A stretch of 64,000 nt of DNA from Bordetella sp. 02P26C-1 (lineage in GTDB: Bacteria; Pseudomonadota; Gammaproteobacteria; Burkholderiales; Burkholderiaceae_B). Made by a program: the position numbers and the translations under genes. Of this stretch, positions 44,959 to 54,095 are shown one piece after another. The notes beneath the pieces were generated by a model that was given only the letters and a program-made list of their open reading frames with translations, was not told where the DNA came from and did no database searches. Numbering within the stretch: the stretch's first letter is position 1; each line of letters begins with the position of its first letter. The stretch is taken from NCBI RefSeq assembly GCF_009763255.1, contig NZ_WSJB01000021.1:62001-126000 (forward strand). The letters are read 5' to 3'.

Positions 44959-46620
44959 ATGACATGGCAGCAGATCTACGACCCGTTTAGCAATATGCTG
45001 ATTTCCACCACGCTTGCGGCCTTGCCCGTCGTGGTGATGTTGGCGGCGCTGGGGTTTTTTCATATCAAAGCGCATATCGCCGCCGGCATGGGCTTGATCA
45101 CGGCGTTACTGGTGGCGATCTTTGCCTACGGGATGCCCGCCGACATGGCCGGCCGCGCGGCGGTGTTCGGTGGGTTCACCGGTCTGCTGCCGATTGGCTG
45201 GATTGTGCTCAATATTATTTTCCTGCATCAACTGACCGAGCAGAACGGCAGCTTCCGGGTCTTGCAGGATTCGCTCTCTGGCATTACCGAGGACCGGCGC
45301 ATTCAGCTGTTGTTGATCGCGTTCAGTTTCGGCGCGTTCTTTGAGGGCGCGGCTGGCTTTGGGACCCCTGTGGCGGTGACGGCGGCGATCTTGATTGGCT
45401 TGGGGTTCTCGCCCTTGGCCGCGTCCGGTTTGTCATTGATCGCCAATACCGCACCAGTGGCGTTCGGGGCGTTGGGTACACCGGTCATTACTTTGGCGAA
45501 GGTGCATGGCTACGACCTGGAGCTCGTCACGGCGATGATCGGGCGTCAGTTGCCATTCTTCTCGGTCCTCGTGCCGTTTTGGCTGATATGGGCGTTCGCC
45601 GGGCGCAAAGGCATGTGGGAAATCTGGCCCGCTATCCTGGTCACGGGCGCATCGTTCGCCATTCCGCAGTATTTGGTCTCGAACTTCATGGGCCCCGAAC
45701 TGGTGGATATCATCGCCGCGCTGGTGTCGATGGCCTGCCTGGTCGCCTTTTTGCGCGTCTGGCAGCCCAAGCAGATCTGGACCTCGGCCTCGCTGCGTGG
45801 CAAGGATTTGAGCGCCGAGGAAGCCAAGCCTGCCCAGCCGCCGGTGCGCCATAGCCGCGAGGCCTTGATTGCCGCGTGGACGCCGTGGGTCATCCTTTCT
45901 GTCGTGGTGTTTATCTGGGGCCTGCCGCCGGTCAAGGGATGGCTCAACAGCTTGTTTGCGCCGGCCTATCCCATGCCGGGCTTGCACAATCTGGTCATGA
46001 AGGTGCCGCCCGTGGTGCCCAGCGTGCATCCGGAGGCCGCGGTCTATACGCTGAATCTACTGTCGGCTACAGGGACGGCGATTTTGTTGGCGGCCGTGAT
46101 CAGCGCCTTTGTGATGCGCTATGGGCCCGTGGCGATTGTTCGTACGTTCTTCAAGACCGTGTGGTTGGTGAAGTACTCGCTGCTCACCATCGTGTTGATG
46201 TTGGCGTTGGGCACATTGACGCGCTATTCCGGGACCGACACCACGCTGGGCCTGGCGTTCGCCAATACCGGCGTACTGTATCCGTTCTTTGGTACCTTGA
46301 TGGGATGGCTGGGCGTGGCGCTGACCGGCTCGGATACCGCGTCTAACGTCCTGTTTGGCGGCATGCAGAAAGTCGCGGCGGATCAATTGGGCTTGTCGCC
46401 GAACTTGATGGGAGCGGCCAATAGCTCGGGCGGTGTGATGGGCAAGATGATCGATGCGCAATCCATTGTCGTGGCCTCGACCGCGACGCGCTGGTTCAAT
46501 CATGAGGGCGACATTCTGCGTTATGTGTTTTTCCACTCCATCGCGCTGGCCTGCTTGATGGGCATCCTGGTGACCTTGCAGGCGTATGTGTGGCCATTCT
46601 CGGCGATGGTGGTGCGTTGA
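44959..46620 (+). CDS. lldP: L-lactate permease (LctP/GlcA family)
   Basis: 553 residues, about 12-14 membrane helices. LctP-family proton symporters import L-lactate and glycolate. Signature stretches: WQQIYDPFSNMLISTTLAAL, FGAFFEGAAGFGTPVAVTAA, LLSATGTAILLAAVISAFVM, LGTLTRYSGTDTTLGLAFAN and GVALTGSDTASNVLFGGMQK. GGAG precedes the ATG at 44959. No lactate dehydrogenase gene is adjacent in the window. Confidence 0.94.
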   Translation: MTWQQIYDPFSNMLISTTLAALPVVVMLAALGFFHIKAHIAAGMGLITALLVAIFAYGMPADMAGRAAVFGGFTGLLPIGWIVLNIIFLHQLTEQNGSFRVLQDSLSGITEDRRIQLLLIAFSFGAFFEGAAGFGTPVAVTAAILIGLGFSPLAASGLSLIANTAPVAFGALGTPVITLAKVHGYDLELVTAMIGRQLPFFSVLVPFWLIWAFAGRKGMWEIWPAILVTGASFAIPQYLVSNFMGPELVDIIAALVSMACLVAFLRVWQPKQIWTSASLRGKDLSAEEAKPAQPPVRHSREALIAAWTPWVILSVVVFIWGLPPVKGWLNSLFAPAYPMPGLHNLVMKVPPVVPSVHPEAAVYTLNLLSATGTAILLAAVISAFVMRYGPVAIVRTFFKTVWLVKYSLLTIVLMLALGTLTRYSGTDTTLGLAFANTGVLYPFFGTLMGWLGVALTGSDTASNVLFGGMQKVAADQLGLSPNLMGAANSSGGVMGKMIDAQSIVVASTATRWFNHEGDILRYVFFHSIALACLMGILVTLQAYVWPFSAMVVR

Positions 46621-46640
46621 TCGGGCGATGCTCCGGTGAC

Positions 46641-46667
46641 ACGGCGATGGCTTGTTTGCATCGCCGT
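46641..46667. terminator. Hairpin between convergent lldP and DUF72 gene
   Basis: 9-bp stem ACGGCGATG / CATCGCCGT with a 9-nt loop between facing stop codons; no strong T-run. Confidence 0.45.
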
Positions 46668-46682
46668 CGCCGCGCCGCGATG

Positions 46683-47585
46683 CTAGGGCAGGGCGGGAGT
46701 GTTACGTAACGCGGCGGCGAGCCCTGCCGCGTTGCGCATGCCCTGGTCTTGATAATTGGTGTTGAGCACGACATGAGTATTGCGCACGCGCTCAGCCAGC
46801 CGTTTGATGCTTTGTGCGAGTTCGGCCAGCTCTTCGGGCGAATACTCATATTGGAACCGGCCGGACGAAGCGCCGGTGTTGTTCCCCCAAGCGTCGGCAT
46901 TGCGACCGTGCAATCGTACGACGGCGAGGTCTGGATGCGTAGCGTCCCACAAGGCTGGCACCGTATTGTCGAATCCTTTCGGGGCATCGACCACCGTATG
47001 CACCATGTTGGCCTCACGCAAAACATCCAGCGTCCAAGCCGATGCCGTCTTTGTCGAAAACCAGCTGCGGTGGCGAAACTCCACGCTCATCACGTGTTCA
47101 TCCATATAGCGCTGGCACTCGCGTAGCAACGCCATGCCGCGCGCGCCGCGCTGAATCCATGGCGCGAATTGAAAGTGAATAGCGTGCAGTTTGCCCGCCA
47201 GCCGTAGCGGTTCCAGCGCAATGAGGAATCGTCGCCATAGCTCCTCCTGCAACTCGCGAGGCAGTTGGTGATAGAACAGCTTCGTCTGCCCAGCGAGCTC
47301 CTGCTGTATATCGCCAGGCAGATCCTGGGTCGGGGCGGGGTGCCCGGTAAACAGGCGATGGGCTTTAACGTGGAATGCGAAATCCTCGGGCGTACGTTGT
47401 GCCCATGCGTGCGCGGCGCGCGCGTCTGGCAAACGATAATAGGTGGCATCCACCTCGAGCAGATTGAATTGCGTGGCGTAATAGCGCAGCCGTGCTTCGG
47501 GCGTGCGCACGTCTCGGGGGTAGAAACGGCCGCAGGCTAACAGCGTGGGATCTGTCCAAGAAGCGGTGCCGGTCAGAATATGCAT
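46683..47585 (-). CDS. DUF72 family (YecE-like) protein
   Basis: 300 residues. DUF72/YecE proteins have a TIM-barrel fold and an unsettled role. The N-terminal GTASWTDPTLLACGRFYPRD, YATQFNLLEVDATYYRLPDA and FAFHVKAHRLFTGHPAPT are diagnostic, as is the C-terminal LHGRNADAWG and HVVLNTNYQDQGMRNAAGL. It is divergent from the helicase gene and shares the 149-bp control region with the LexA box, so it too may be damage-inducible. Confidence 0.9.
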   Translation of the reverse strand: MHILTGTASWTDPTLLACGRFYPRDVRTPEARLRYYATQFNLLEVDATYYRLPDARAAHAWAQRTPEDFAFHVKAHRLFTGHPAPTQDLPGDIQQELAGQTKLFYHQLPRELQEELWRRFLIALEPLRLAGKLHAIHFQFAPWIQRGARGMALLRECQRYMDEHVMSVEFRHRSWFSTKTASAWTLDVLREANMVHTVVDAPKGFDNTVPALWDATHPDLAVVRLHGRNADAWGNNTGASSGRFQYEYSPEELAELAQSIKRLAERVRNTHVVLNTNYQDQGMRNAAGLAAALRNTPALP

Positions 47586-47638
47586 GGTGACAAGGCGGCC
47601 TGCCGCTGCGAGCAGGCGGCCAGCAGTTCCGTTATGAT

Positions 47639-47654
47639 CTGTATGAATATACAG
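47639..47654. promoter_or_regulatory. LexA (SOS) box
   Basis: CTGTATGAATATACAG: the CTGT-N8-ACAG LexA palindrome, with an AT-rich centre as in strong sites. It lies between the starts of the DUF72 gene and the UvrD-like helicase, 81 bp before the latter. Confidence 0.8.
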
Positions 47655-47734
47655 TTAATTTGACTTGTGCCGCGTAGGCCTGCTCGGTGAATTGCCGGGC
47701 ACGCTGTTTCGCTCATCCTTCCAATTTCTACCGC

Positions 47735-49813
47735 ATGTCCGCCGACCTCGACTACCTGTCCGACCTCAATCCGGCCCAGCGCGAAGCCGCGACGTACGGC
47801 ACAGGCTCGCCCGACGCGCCCGCCTTGCTCGTGATTGCTGGCGCGGGTTCGGGCAAAACCAGCACGCTGGCGCACCGCGTCGCGCATCTGGTGTTGAACG
47901 GCGCAGACCCGCAACGGATGCTGCTGCTGACCTTTTCGCGTCGCGCCGCGCTAGAAATGGAACGCCGTGTTGGCAAGGTCTTGCAGCGCGTGATGAAACT
48001 GCACTCCAGCCAGAAGGCGCCGTCCTTGCCATGGGCGGGTACGTTTCATAGCATCGGTGCGCGGCTACTGCGCGACTGCGCGGGACGCATCGGCCTGTCT
48101 GAGAATTTCACCATACACGATCGCGGCGATGCCGAAGACCTGATGGGCATGGTGCGCCATGAGTTGGGATTCTCGGCCACGGCGGAACGTTTTCCGCTGA
48201 AAGGCACGTGCCTGGCCATCTACTCGCGCGTCATCAATAGCCAGTCCCCGGTGGGCGAGGTGCTCAAACACGCGTTTCCGTGGTGCACCCAATGGGAAGA
48301 CGCCCTCAAACGCCTGTTCGCCGCGTATGTAGAGGCAAAGCAGGATCAACAGGTTCTCGATTACGACGACCTGCTGCTTTATTGGTCAGAGATGATGCAA
48401 GACGACGACCTTGCACGCGATGTCGGCGCACGCTTTGATCATGTGCTGGTCGATGAGTATCAGGATACCAATCGCTTGCAATCCGCCATCTTGCTGGCCA
48501 TGAAACCCGATGGCCGCGGGTTGACCGTCGTGGGCGATGACGCGCAATCGATTTATTCGTTTCGCGCAGCCACCGTGCGCAATATTCTCGACTTCCCTTC
48601 GCAGTTCACGCCACCCGCACACATCATTACGCTCGAACGCAACTACCGCTCGACGCAACCCATCCTGGACGCCTCCAATGCGGTCATCGGTCTGGCGCGC
48701 GAGCGTTACACCAAGAATCTTTGGACGGACCGAGCCTCCGATATCCGCCCTGCGCTCGTGACGGTCAGTGACGAGGCGGGGCAGGCGCGATGGGTGGCCG
48801 ATCAGGTGCTGGCGCAACGCGAGACGGGCGCAACGCTGAAGTCGCAGGCCGCGCTCTTTCGCGCGGCGAGCCATAGCGCGGCGCTCGAACTCGAACTGAC
48901 ACGGCGCAATATTCCCTTCGTGAAATTCGGAGGCTTGAAGTTTCTGGAGGCCGCGCATATCAAGGACGTGCTCTCGCTGTTGCGGTGGGCCGAGAATCCC
49001 CGCAGCCGACTGGCGGGTTTTCGGGTCGCGCAGCTTTTGCCGGGTGTCGGGCCGGCGATCGCGGGCCGTTTGATGGATGCGCTTGCCGAGGCGGCCGAGC
49101 CGATGCATGTGCTCGAATCTTTCAAGCCAGGCAACGCATCCAAATCGGATTGGAATGGCTTGATAGACGCCTATACGGCATTGCGCGATTCCGGTCAGCG
49201 CTGGCCCGCGGATCTGGATATCGCCATTGGCTGGTATGCGCCGCAACTCGAGCGTCTCTATGACGATGCCCGTGTGCGTCGCGCGGACCTGGACCAGCTG
49301 GCGCGCATCGGCGCGGGCTATGCGAGTCGCGAACGGTTTCTCACCGAACTGACGCTGGACCCTCCCGATGCCACCAGCGCCGAGGCCGGGCCGCCGTTGC
49401 GCGATGAAGACTACATGATTCTGTCCACTATCCATTCCGCGAAGGGTCAGGAATGGAAATCCGTCTATGTGCTCAATGTGGTGGATGGATGTATTCCTTC
49501 GGACATGAGTACCGGCACGGCCGATGAAATCGAAGAAGAGCGTCGCCTGCTGTATGTCGCGATGACCCGCGCTAAAGAGCGCCTGCACCTGATTGTCCCG
49601 CAGCGGTTCTATGTGCATCAGCAGAGCGGCATGGGCGACCGTCATGTCTACGGCAACCGCACGCGCTTTATTCCGGAACCCTTATTGCCGTTATTCGAGG
49701 CATTGCCCCCGCCTCCCACTTTGGCGGATTTGCCATTTCGCCGTGGTCAGGCCGCGCCCGCATCCAAGCCGTCCATCGACGTCGGTCAGCGTGTTCGCAA
49801 GCTTTTTAGCTAG
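47735..49813 (+). CDS. UvrD/Rep-type superfamily 1 ATP-dependent DNA helicase
   Basis: 692 residues. Helicase motifs are all present: Q-motif LNPAQREA, Walker A VIAGAGSGKTSTLAHR, Ib GTFHSIGARLLRD, Walker B LVDEYQDTNRLQ, III VGDDAQSIYSFRAA, IV RNYRSTQPILDAS, V TIHSAKGQEWKSVYVLNVVD and VI RRLLYVAMTRAKERLHL. It unwinds DNA 3'-5' in repair or restart. The ATG at 47735 begins shortly before the Q-motif; upstream codons lack homology. It carries a LexA box in its promoter region, and E. coli uvrD is also SOS-regulated. Whether this is the main UvrD or a paralogue cannot be told from the window. Confidence 0.93.
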   Translation: MSADLDYLSDLNPAQREAATYGTGSPDAPALLVIAGAGSGKTSTLAHRVAHLVLNGADPQRMLLLTFSRRAALEMERRVGKVLQRVMKLHSSQKAPSLPWAGTFHSIGARLLRDCAGRIGLSENFTIHDRGDAEDLMGMVRHELGFSATAERFPLKGTCLAIYSRVINSQSPVGEVLKHAFPWCTQWEDALKRLFAAYVEAKQDQQVLDYDDLLLYWSEMMQDDDLARDVGARFDHVLVDEYQDTNRLQSAILLAMKPDGRGLTVVGDDAQSIYSFRAATVRNILDFPSQFTPPAHIITLERNYRSTQPILDASNAVIGLARERYTKNLWTDRASDIRPALVTVSDEAGQARWVADQVLAQRETGATLKSQAALFRAASHSAALELELTRRNIPFVKFGGLKFLEAAHIKDVLSLLRWAENPRSRLAGFRVAQLLPGVGPAIAGRLMDALAEAAEPMHVLESFKPGNASKSDWNGLIDAYTALRDSGQRWPADLDIAIGWYAPQLERLYDDARVRRADLDQLARIGAGYASRERFLTELTLDPPDATSAEAGPPLRDEDYMILSTIHSAKGQEWKSVYVLNVVDGCIPSDMSTGTADEIEEERRLLYVAMTRAKERLHLIVPQRFYVHQQSGMGDRHVYGNRTRFIPEPLLPLFEALPPPPTLADLPFRRGQAAPASKPSIDVGQRVRKLFS

Positions 49814-49878
49814 GCTATGATGCTCAGCATTACTAGGTTGGCATGATTGCTATCCTGGTGGGTCAATGCGGAGGTGGC

Positions 49879-50883
49879 ATGTCGCAGCAGGAGACCATTT
49901 CCCCGTCTTTTCCAGATGGGCTGGTGGCATCGGTGGCTTATGTACGCGGGCAACGCTTCCGCGATGTGCCGCTGGACGAGATCAAGTCGCACACCATCGC
50001 GGACGAACACCTGCTGTGGATCGGATTACGCAACCCCGATGCGTCGCTGTTGGAACGTGTGTTGGAAGACCTCGGCATCCAGCCCAAGGCTCGCGAGGAA
50101 ATGCTCGAGGTGCATCGCCGCCCCAAAGTCATCGATTTCGGGCATTGTGTGCTGGTCGTCGGCATAACTGTGGAGGTGGGTCAGGGCAGACCGAGCTTTG
50201 GCGAAACCCAGATCGTGATTGGCGATGGCTATCTGGTCACGGTGCGGCGAGGGGCGACCGCCAATCACAGCGGCTTGCGCGAGCGACTGGAGTCGGCGCC
50301 AGACCTTTTGCGGCGGGGCAGCGACTATGTCGCGTCGGAGTTGCTGGATTTGTTGGTCGACCGCTATGTCGAGGCGGCCGCCAAACTGGAAGCCGTGGTC
50401 GAAGGCGCCGAGCAGAAGCTGATGATTCGCGGCGCGAAGGACGCGGACATTCGAACGATCTATCGCCAGCGGCGCGACCTGCTGCGGGTCCACACGGTGA
50501 TTTCGCCTTTGGCCGAGATCTGTCGTCGACTGGCTACGCTGGAGATGACCAATATCGATCCTGAGGCGCGTCCGTATTTTTCGATCGTGGCGGATCGGGT
50601 CAAGCGGGTGGACGAATTGGTCAGCGGCCTGCGGGAAACGCTGGCTTTCGCGTTCGAGGCGAGCCTGATGATGGCGCAGACCCAGCAGAATGACATCATG
50701 CGCAGGCTAGCCGCGTGGGCGGCCATCCTCGCAGTGCCCACCGCGGTGGCGGGGATTTACGGCATGAACTTCGAATTCATGCCGGGCCTGCAGACGCCGT
50801 GGGGGTTTCCGCTGACCTTAGCCGGGATCGGCGCGGTGTGTGGTTGCCTGTATTGGCGATTCCGAAAGGCGGGCTGGCTCTAG
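49879..50883 (+). CDS. CorA family magnesium/zinc transport protein
   Basis: 334 residues. Large N-terminal cytoplasmic domain, then two C-terminal helices with the CorA signature GIYGMNFEFMPGL between them. The sequence around EMLEVHRRPKVIDFGHCVLV and TNIDPEARPYFSIVADRVKR resembles the CorA/ZntB family. Two ATGs are possible; 49879 has GGAGG ahead at normal spacing, 49843 has none. Conducts Mg2+ (or Co2+/Ni2+/Zn2+) as a pentamer; the preferred ion is not evident. Confidence 0.92.
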   Translation: MSQQETISPSFPDGLVASVAYVRGQRFRDVPLDEIKSHTIADEHLLWIGLRNPDASLLERVLEDLGIQPKAREEMLEVHRRPKVIDFGHCVLVVGITVEVGQGRPSFGETQIVIGDGYLVTVRRGATANHSGLRERLESAPDLLRRGSDYVASELLDLLVDRYVEAAAKLEAVVEGAEQKLMIRGAKDADIRTIYRQRRDLLRVHTVISPLAEICRRLATLEMTNIDPEARPYFSIVADRVKRVDELVSGLRETLAFAFEASLMMAQTQQNDIMRRLAAWAAILAVPTAVAGIYGMNFEFMPGLQTPWGFPLTLAGIGAVCGCLYWRFRKAGWL

Positions 50884-51021
50884 CCGATTGCGCCGTTTCA
50901 GTCGCGAGCACCTCTGATTACAACCAGGTCCATAACGGCGCTGCTCAGTTGATCATGCCAGTTCGACCGTAATATATAGCGGTTGTGGCAAACTGTAAGC
51001 CAGCGTTTTTTAAGGAATAAT

Positions 51022-51723
51022 TTGATTTTGCGTAGACGGTCGTCGCGCGGTCGCCCCGGCCGCAATCTGAGAATCGGGCTAGGGCTGGCCATTGCCGCAC
51101 TGGCGCTTTGGTGGGCGCAGGGCCCGGACTTCCACTCCACCCGCGAGCCGGATATCGCGCGGTCGACGCAGCAACCAGCGGCTCCGCAAGAATCCGCGGC
51201 GCAGACATCGCCGTCGCCGGCCGTCTTGCGAGTGGGGGCCTCGCCTGCGGGGAAGTACACGCTGAACGGTGTGGTCAGCAAAGTCGCCGATGGAGACACC
51301 GTGACCATCACTGTCAGTGGCAAGTCGCGCCGTGTACGGCTCGACAGTATCGACGCGCCGGAAATCGGCCATAGCGAAACCGAACCCGGGCAGCCCTATG
51401 CCGAGGCATCCCAACGCTATCTCGAGGGTCTGGTTGGCGGCAAGCGCATCACGGCGCAGTGCTATGAAAAGGATCAGTACAACCGTGAACTCTGTGCCCT
51501 GGTGCTCCCAGATGGCGACTCGGTCAACCGTTTGATGGTCGCGAATGGCTTCGCCTGGGCCTATACCGCGCGGCGGGGCGAATATTTGCGCGACACCGCG
51601 CTGCGCAGTCTGCAAGAGCAAGCACGCGAGGCGGGGCGCGGCCTGTGGGCGCAAGGCGGTCCGACCGAGCCGTGGAAATGGCGCTACGACTGCTGGCGCA
51701 ACCAGCGTTGCGAGCATCCCTGA
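51022..51723 (+). CDS. Thermonuclease (staphylococcal-nuclease-like) family protein, membrane-anchored or secreted
   Basis: 233 residues from a TTG with AAGGA five bases before it; a longer open frame from a TTG at 50983 has no ribosome site. Residues 15-36 are a hydrophobic segment (LRIGLGLAIAALALWWA) acting as signal/anchor, followed by a Pro/Ala/Ser linker and an SNase OB-fold: KVADGDTVTITVSGKSRRVR, LDSIDAPEIGHSETEPGQPY, CYEKDQYNRELCALVLPDGD and GFAWAYTARRGEYLRDTALR. Catalytic Arg and Glu positions are present. Periplasmic degradation of nucleic acid is likely. The gene ends in a hairpin. Confidence 0.87.
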   Translation: MILRRRSSRGRPGRNLRIGLGLAIAALALWWAQGPDFHSTREPDIARSTQQPAAPQESAAQTSPSPAVLRVGASPAGKYTLNGVVSKVADGDTVTITVSGKSRRVRLDSIDAPEIGHSETEPGQPYAEASQRYLEGLVGGKRITAQCYEKDQYNRELCALVLPDGDSVNRLMVANGFAWAYTARRGEYLRDTALRSLQEQAREAGRGLWAQGGPTEPWKWRYDCWRNQRCEHP

Positions 51724-51749
51724 TCGATTTCGCCCGGCGGTTCACAGCG

Positions 51750-51771
51750 AGGGGGCCCTATCGGGCCCCCT
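51750..51771 (+). terminator. GC-rich hairpin after the nuclease gene
   Basis: Perfect 9-bp stem AGGGGGCCC / GGGCCCCCT with a 4-nt loop; T-tract weak. Confidence 0.6.
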
Positions 51772-51833
51772 AATCGTTGTAGCTTTGCTATGCTTTGCCC
51801 AGCTTGAAACCGGTTACTACACGGAAACATTGT

Positions 51834-54095
51834 ATGGGCGAATGGTTGAAACGGACGTGGATCGTCGTGCTGGTCTCGCTGGCGGCAGCCCTGGCTGGCT
51901 GCTCCCGGGATCCGATCAATAGCCCCTATGAAACTGGCGCGATGTCCGAAAACGCCTTGTATACGGCGTTCGTCAGGCAATCGCCCAAGTACCTCGATCC
52001 CGCGCTTTCCTATTCCAGCGACGAGACGCCATTTACCTACAATATTTACGAGCCGCTGTATCAGTATCACTACCTCAAGCGGCCCTACGAATTAATCCCT
52101 CGCGCGGCGGCGCAGATCGCGCCGCCGCGCTATCTGGATGCGCAAGGCAATGTCTTGCCGGAGGACGCACCGGGCGAACAAATCGCGCAAAGCGTCTACG
52201 ACATTCCGATCCAAAAAGATATCCTGTTCCAGCCGCATCCCGCCTTCGCGCGCGATGCACAGGGTGGCTATACCTACTATCCGCTCAAGCCCGGCGACAT
52301 CGATGGCAAGTACTACCTGACAGACTTCAAGGAAACAGGCACGCGCGCGCTCACGGCCGCCGATTATGTATATGGGATCCGCCGCCTCGCCAGCCCGCGC
52401 GTGGCCTCGCCGATTTATTCGCTGTTGGCCGAATATATAGTCGGGATGCGCGAATATGGCGAACGCTTGAAAGCGCGCGATCAGGCCTTGCGTAAAGGCT
52501 TGCCGGCCGGCGAGCGCGATCTCCCCTGGCTGGATCTACGTGAATCCGATGGATTCGACGGCGTCCAGGCCCTGGATGACCACACCTTGCGCATTCGTAT
52601 TCGTGGCAAGTATCCGCAGTTCAAATACTGGCTTGCCATGACGTTTACCGCGCCTATCCCATGGGAAGCCGATCGGTTCTATAGCCAACCCGGGATGGCG
52701 GCACACAATCTGTCACTCAACACCTGGCCGGCCGGCACTGGGCCCTACATGCTGGTGGAGTCCTTGCAGAATCGGCGACATGTGCTGGCGCGCAATCCCA
52801 ATTTCCGTGGCGAACCCTATCCCTGCGAAGGCGAGCCCGGCGATCGCGCGGCGGGTCTGTTGGCCGATTGCGGCAAGCTCACGCCGTTCATGGACACCAT
52901 CGTCTTCAACATCGAGAAAGAGGCGTTCCCCTTAAGCGGCAAGTTCATGCAGGGCTATTACGATATCCCGCAAGTCGAACGCGGAGACTTCGGCGTGGCC
53001 ATGCGCGTGGCTGCCAGCGATTCGCCGGAAAAGGCAGAAACCTACCGCGAACACGGGATCCAGTTGCCGACGACGGTCGAGACGTCCATCTGGTATCTCG
53101 GCTTTAACTGGCTGGACCCCGTGGTAGGGCAGGGCGATACGCCCGAGCAGCAGGAAAAGAATCGCAAGCTGCGTCTGGCCATCAGTATCGCGTTTAATTG
53201 GGAAGAATATATCGCCGTCTTCCAGGACGATCAGGCGGTGTCCGCCTATGGGCCGGTGCCGCCTGGCGTATTGGGCTATCGCCCGCCACCCGAAGGCATC
53301 AACCCCGAGGTCTACGACCTCGTCGATGGCAAACCCAAGCGTAAATCGTTGGAGGTCGCCAAACAGCTGCTCGCCGAGGCAGGCTATCCCGATGGCCGCG
53401 ATGCCAAGACCGGTGCGCCGCTGGTGCTGCACTACGACGCGATGACGGGCGGGGGCAGCAATCCGCAATTCGACTGGATGCGTCGGCAGTTGGCGCAGCT
53501 GGGCATCCAACTGGATGTGCGATCCACCGACTATGGCCGTTTCCAGGACAAGATGCGGCGCGGCGCGGCGCAGATGTTCATGTGGGGCTGGTTGGCCGAC
53601 TATCCCGATGCGGAAAACTTTTTGTTCCTGCTATATGGGCCTAACGGCAAGGTCGAGCACGGTGGCGAGAACGCCGCCAACTACAACAGCCCCAAATTCA
53701 ATCAGTTGTTCGAGCAACTTAAATACCTGGACGATGGCCCAGAGAAAGTCGCGCTGATCGATCGCATGCAGGCCATCGTGCAACACGATGCGCCGTGGAT
53801 GTTCGGCTATTTCCCTATGTCGGGTGGCGCCTATCAACAATGGGTAGGCAATGCCAAGCCTACCCAGATGGTGCGCAACACGCTGCAGTACATCAAGCTC
53901 GATCCCGAGTTGCGTGTCGAAAAAGTCAAGGAATGGAATACCCCCCGTTGGTGGCCGCTGTGGCTGGTCGCGCTCGCCATTGCATTGGCGATCTGGCCGT
54001 CATATCGAGCGTTAAAGCGCCGCGAACGGCAAACCGCGTTCGATACGAGCGTGGATAGTCCGGGTGCCTCGCCGTCTCAGGAGTCGCAATCATGA
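51834..54095 (+). CDS. ABC transporter solute-binding lipoprotein, peptide/nickel (SBP_bac_5) family
   Basis: 753 residues: signal with lipobox (VVLVSLAAALAGCSRD), then a class II cluster C solute-binding fold (Dpp/Opp/Nik type) with KYLDPALSYSSDETPFTYNI near the start, ALTAADYVYGIRRLASPRVA, GTGPYMLVESLQNRRHVLAR, and the C-terminal YGRFQDKMRRGAAQMFMWGW. It is larger than the usual 500-600 residues and ends in an extra hydrophobic segment (WPLWLVALAIALAIWPSY) followed by a basic/polar tail, an unusual double-anchor arrangement. It is the first gene of a four-gene importer operon; substrate is probably an oligopeptide. Confidence 0.9.
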   Translation: MGEWLKRTWIVVLVSLAAALAGCSRDPINSPYETGAMSENALYTAFVRQSPKYLDPALSYSSDETPFTYNIYEPLYQYHYLKRPYELIPRAAAQIAPPRYLDAQGNVLPEDAPGEQIAQSVYDIPIQKDILFQPHPAFARDAQGGYTYYPLKPGDIDGKYYLTDFKETGTRALTAADYVYGIRRLASPRVASPIYSLLAEYIVGMREYGERLKARDQALRKGLPAGERDLPWLDLRESDGFDGVQALDDHTLRIRIRGKYPQFKYWLAMTFTAPIPWEADRFYSQPGMAAHNLSLNTWPAGTGPYMLVESLQNRRHVLARNPNFRGEPYPCEGEPGDRAAGLLADCGKLTPFMDTIVFNIEKEAFPLSGKFMQGYYDIPQVERGDFGVAMRVAASDSPEKAETYREHGIQLPTTVETSIWYLGFNWLDPVVGQGDTPEQQEKNRKLRLAISIAFNWEEYIAVFQDDQAVSAYGPVPPGVLGYRPPPEGINPEVYDLVDGKPKRKSLEVAKQLLAEAGYPDGRDAKTGAPLVLHYDAMTGGGSNPQFDWMRRQLAQLGIQLDVRSTDYGRFQDKMRRGAAQMFMWGWLADYPDAENFLFLLYGPNGKVEHGGENAANYNSPKFNQLFEQLKYLDDGPEKVALIDRMQAIVQHDAPWMFGYFPMSGGAYQQWVGNAKPTQMVRNTLQYIKLDPELRVEKVKEWNTPRWWPLWLVALAIALAIWPSYRALKRRERQTAFDTSVDSPGASPSQESQS

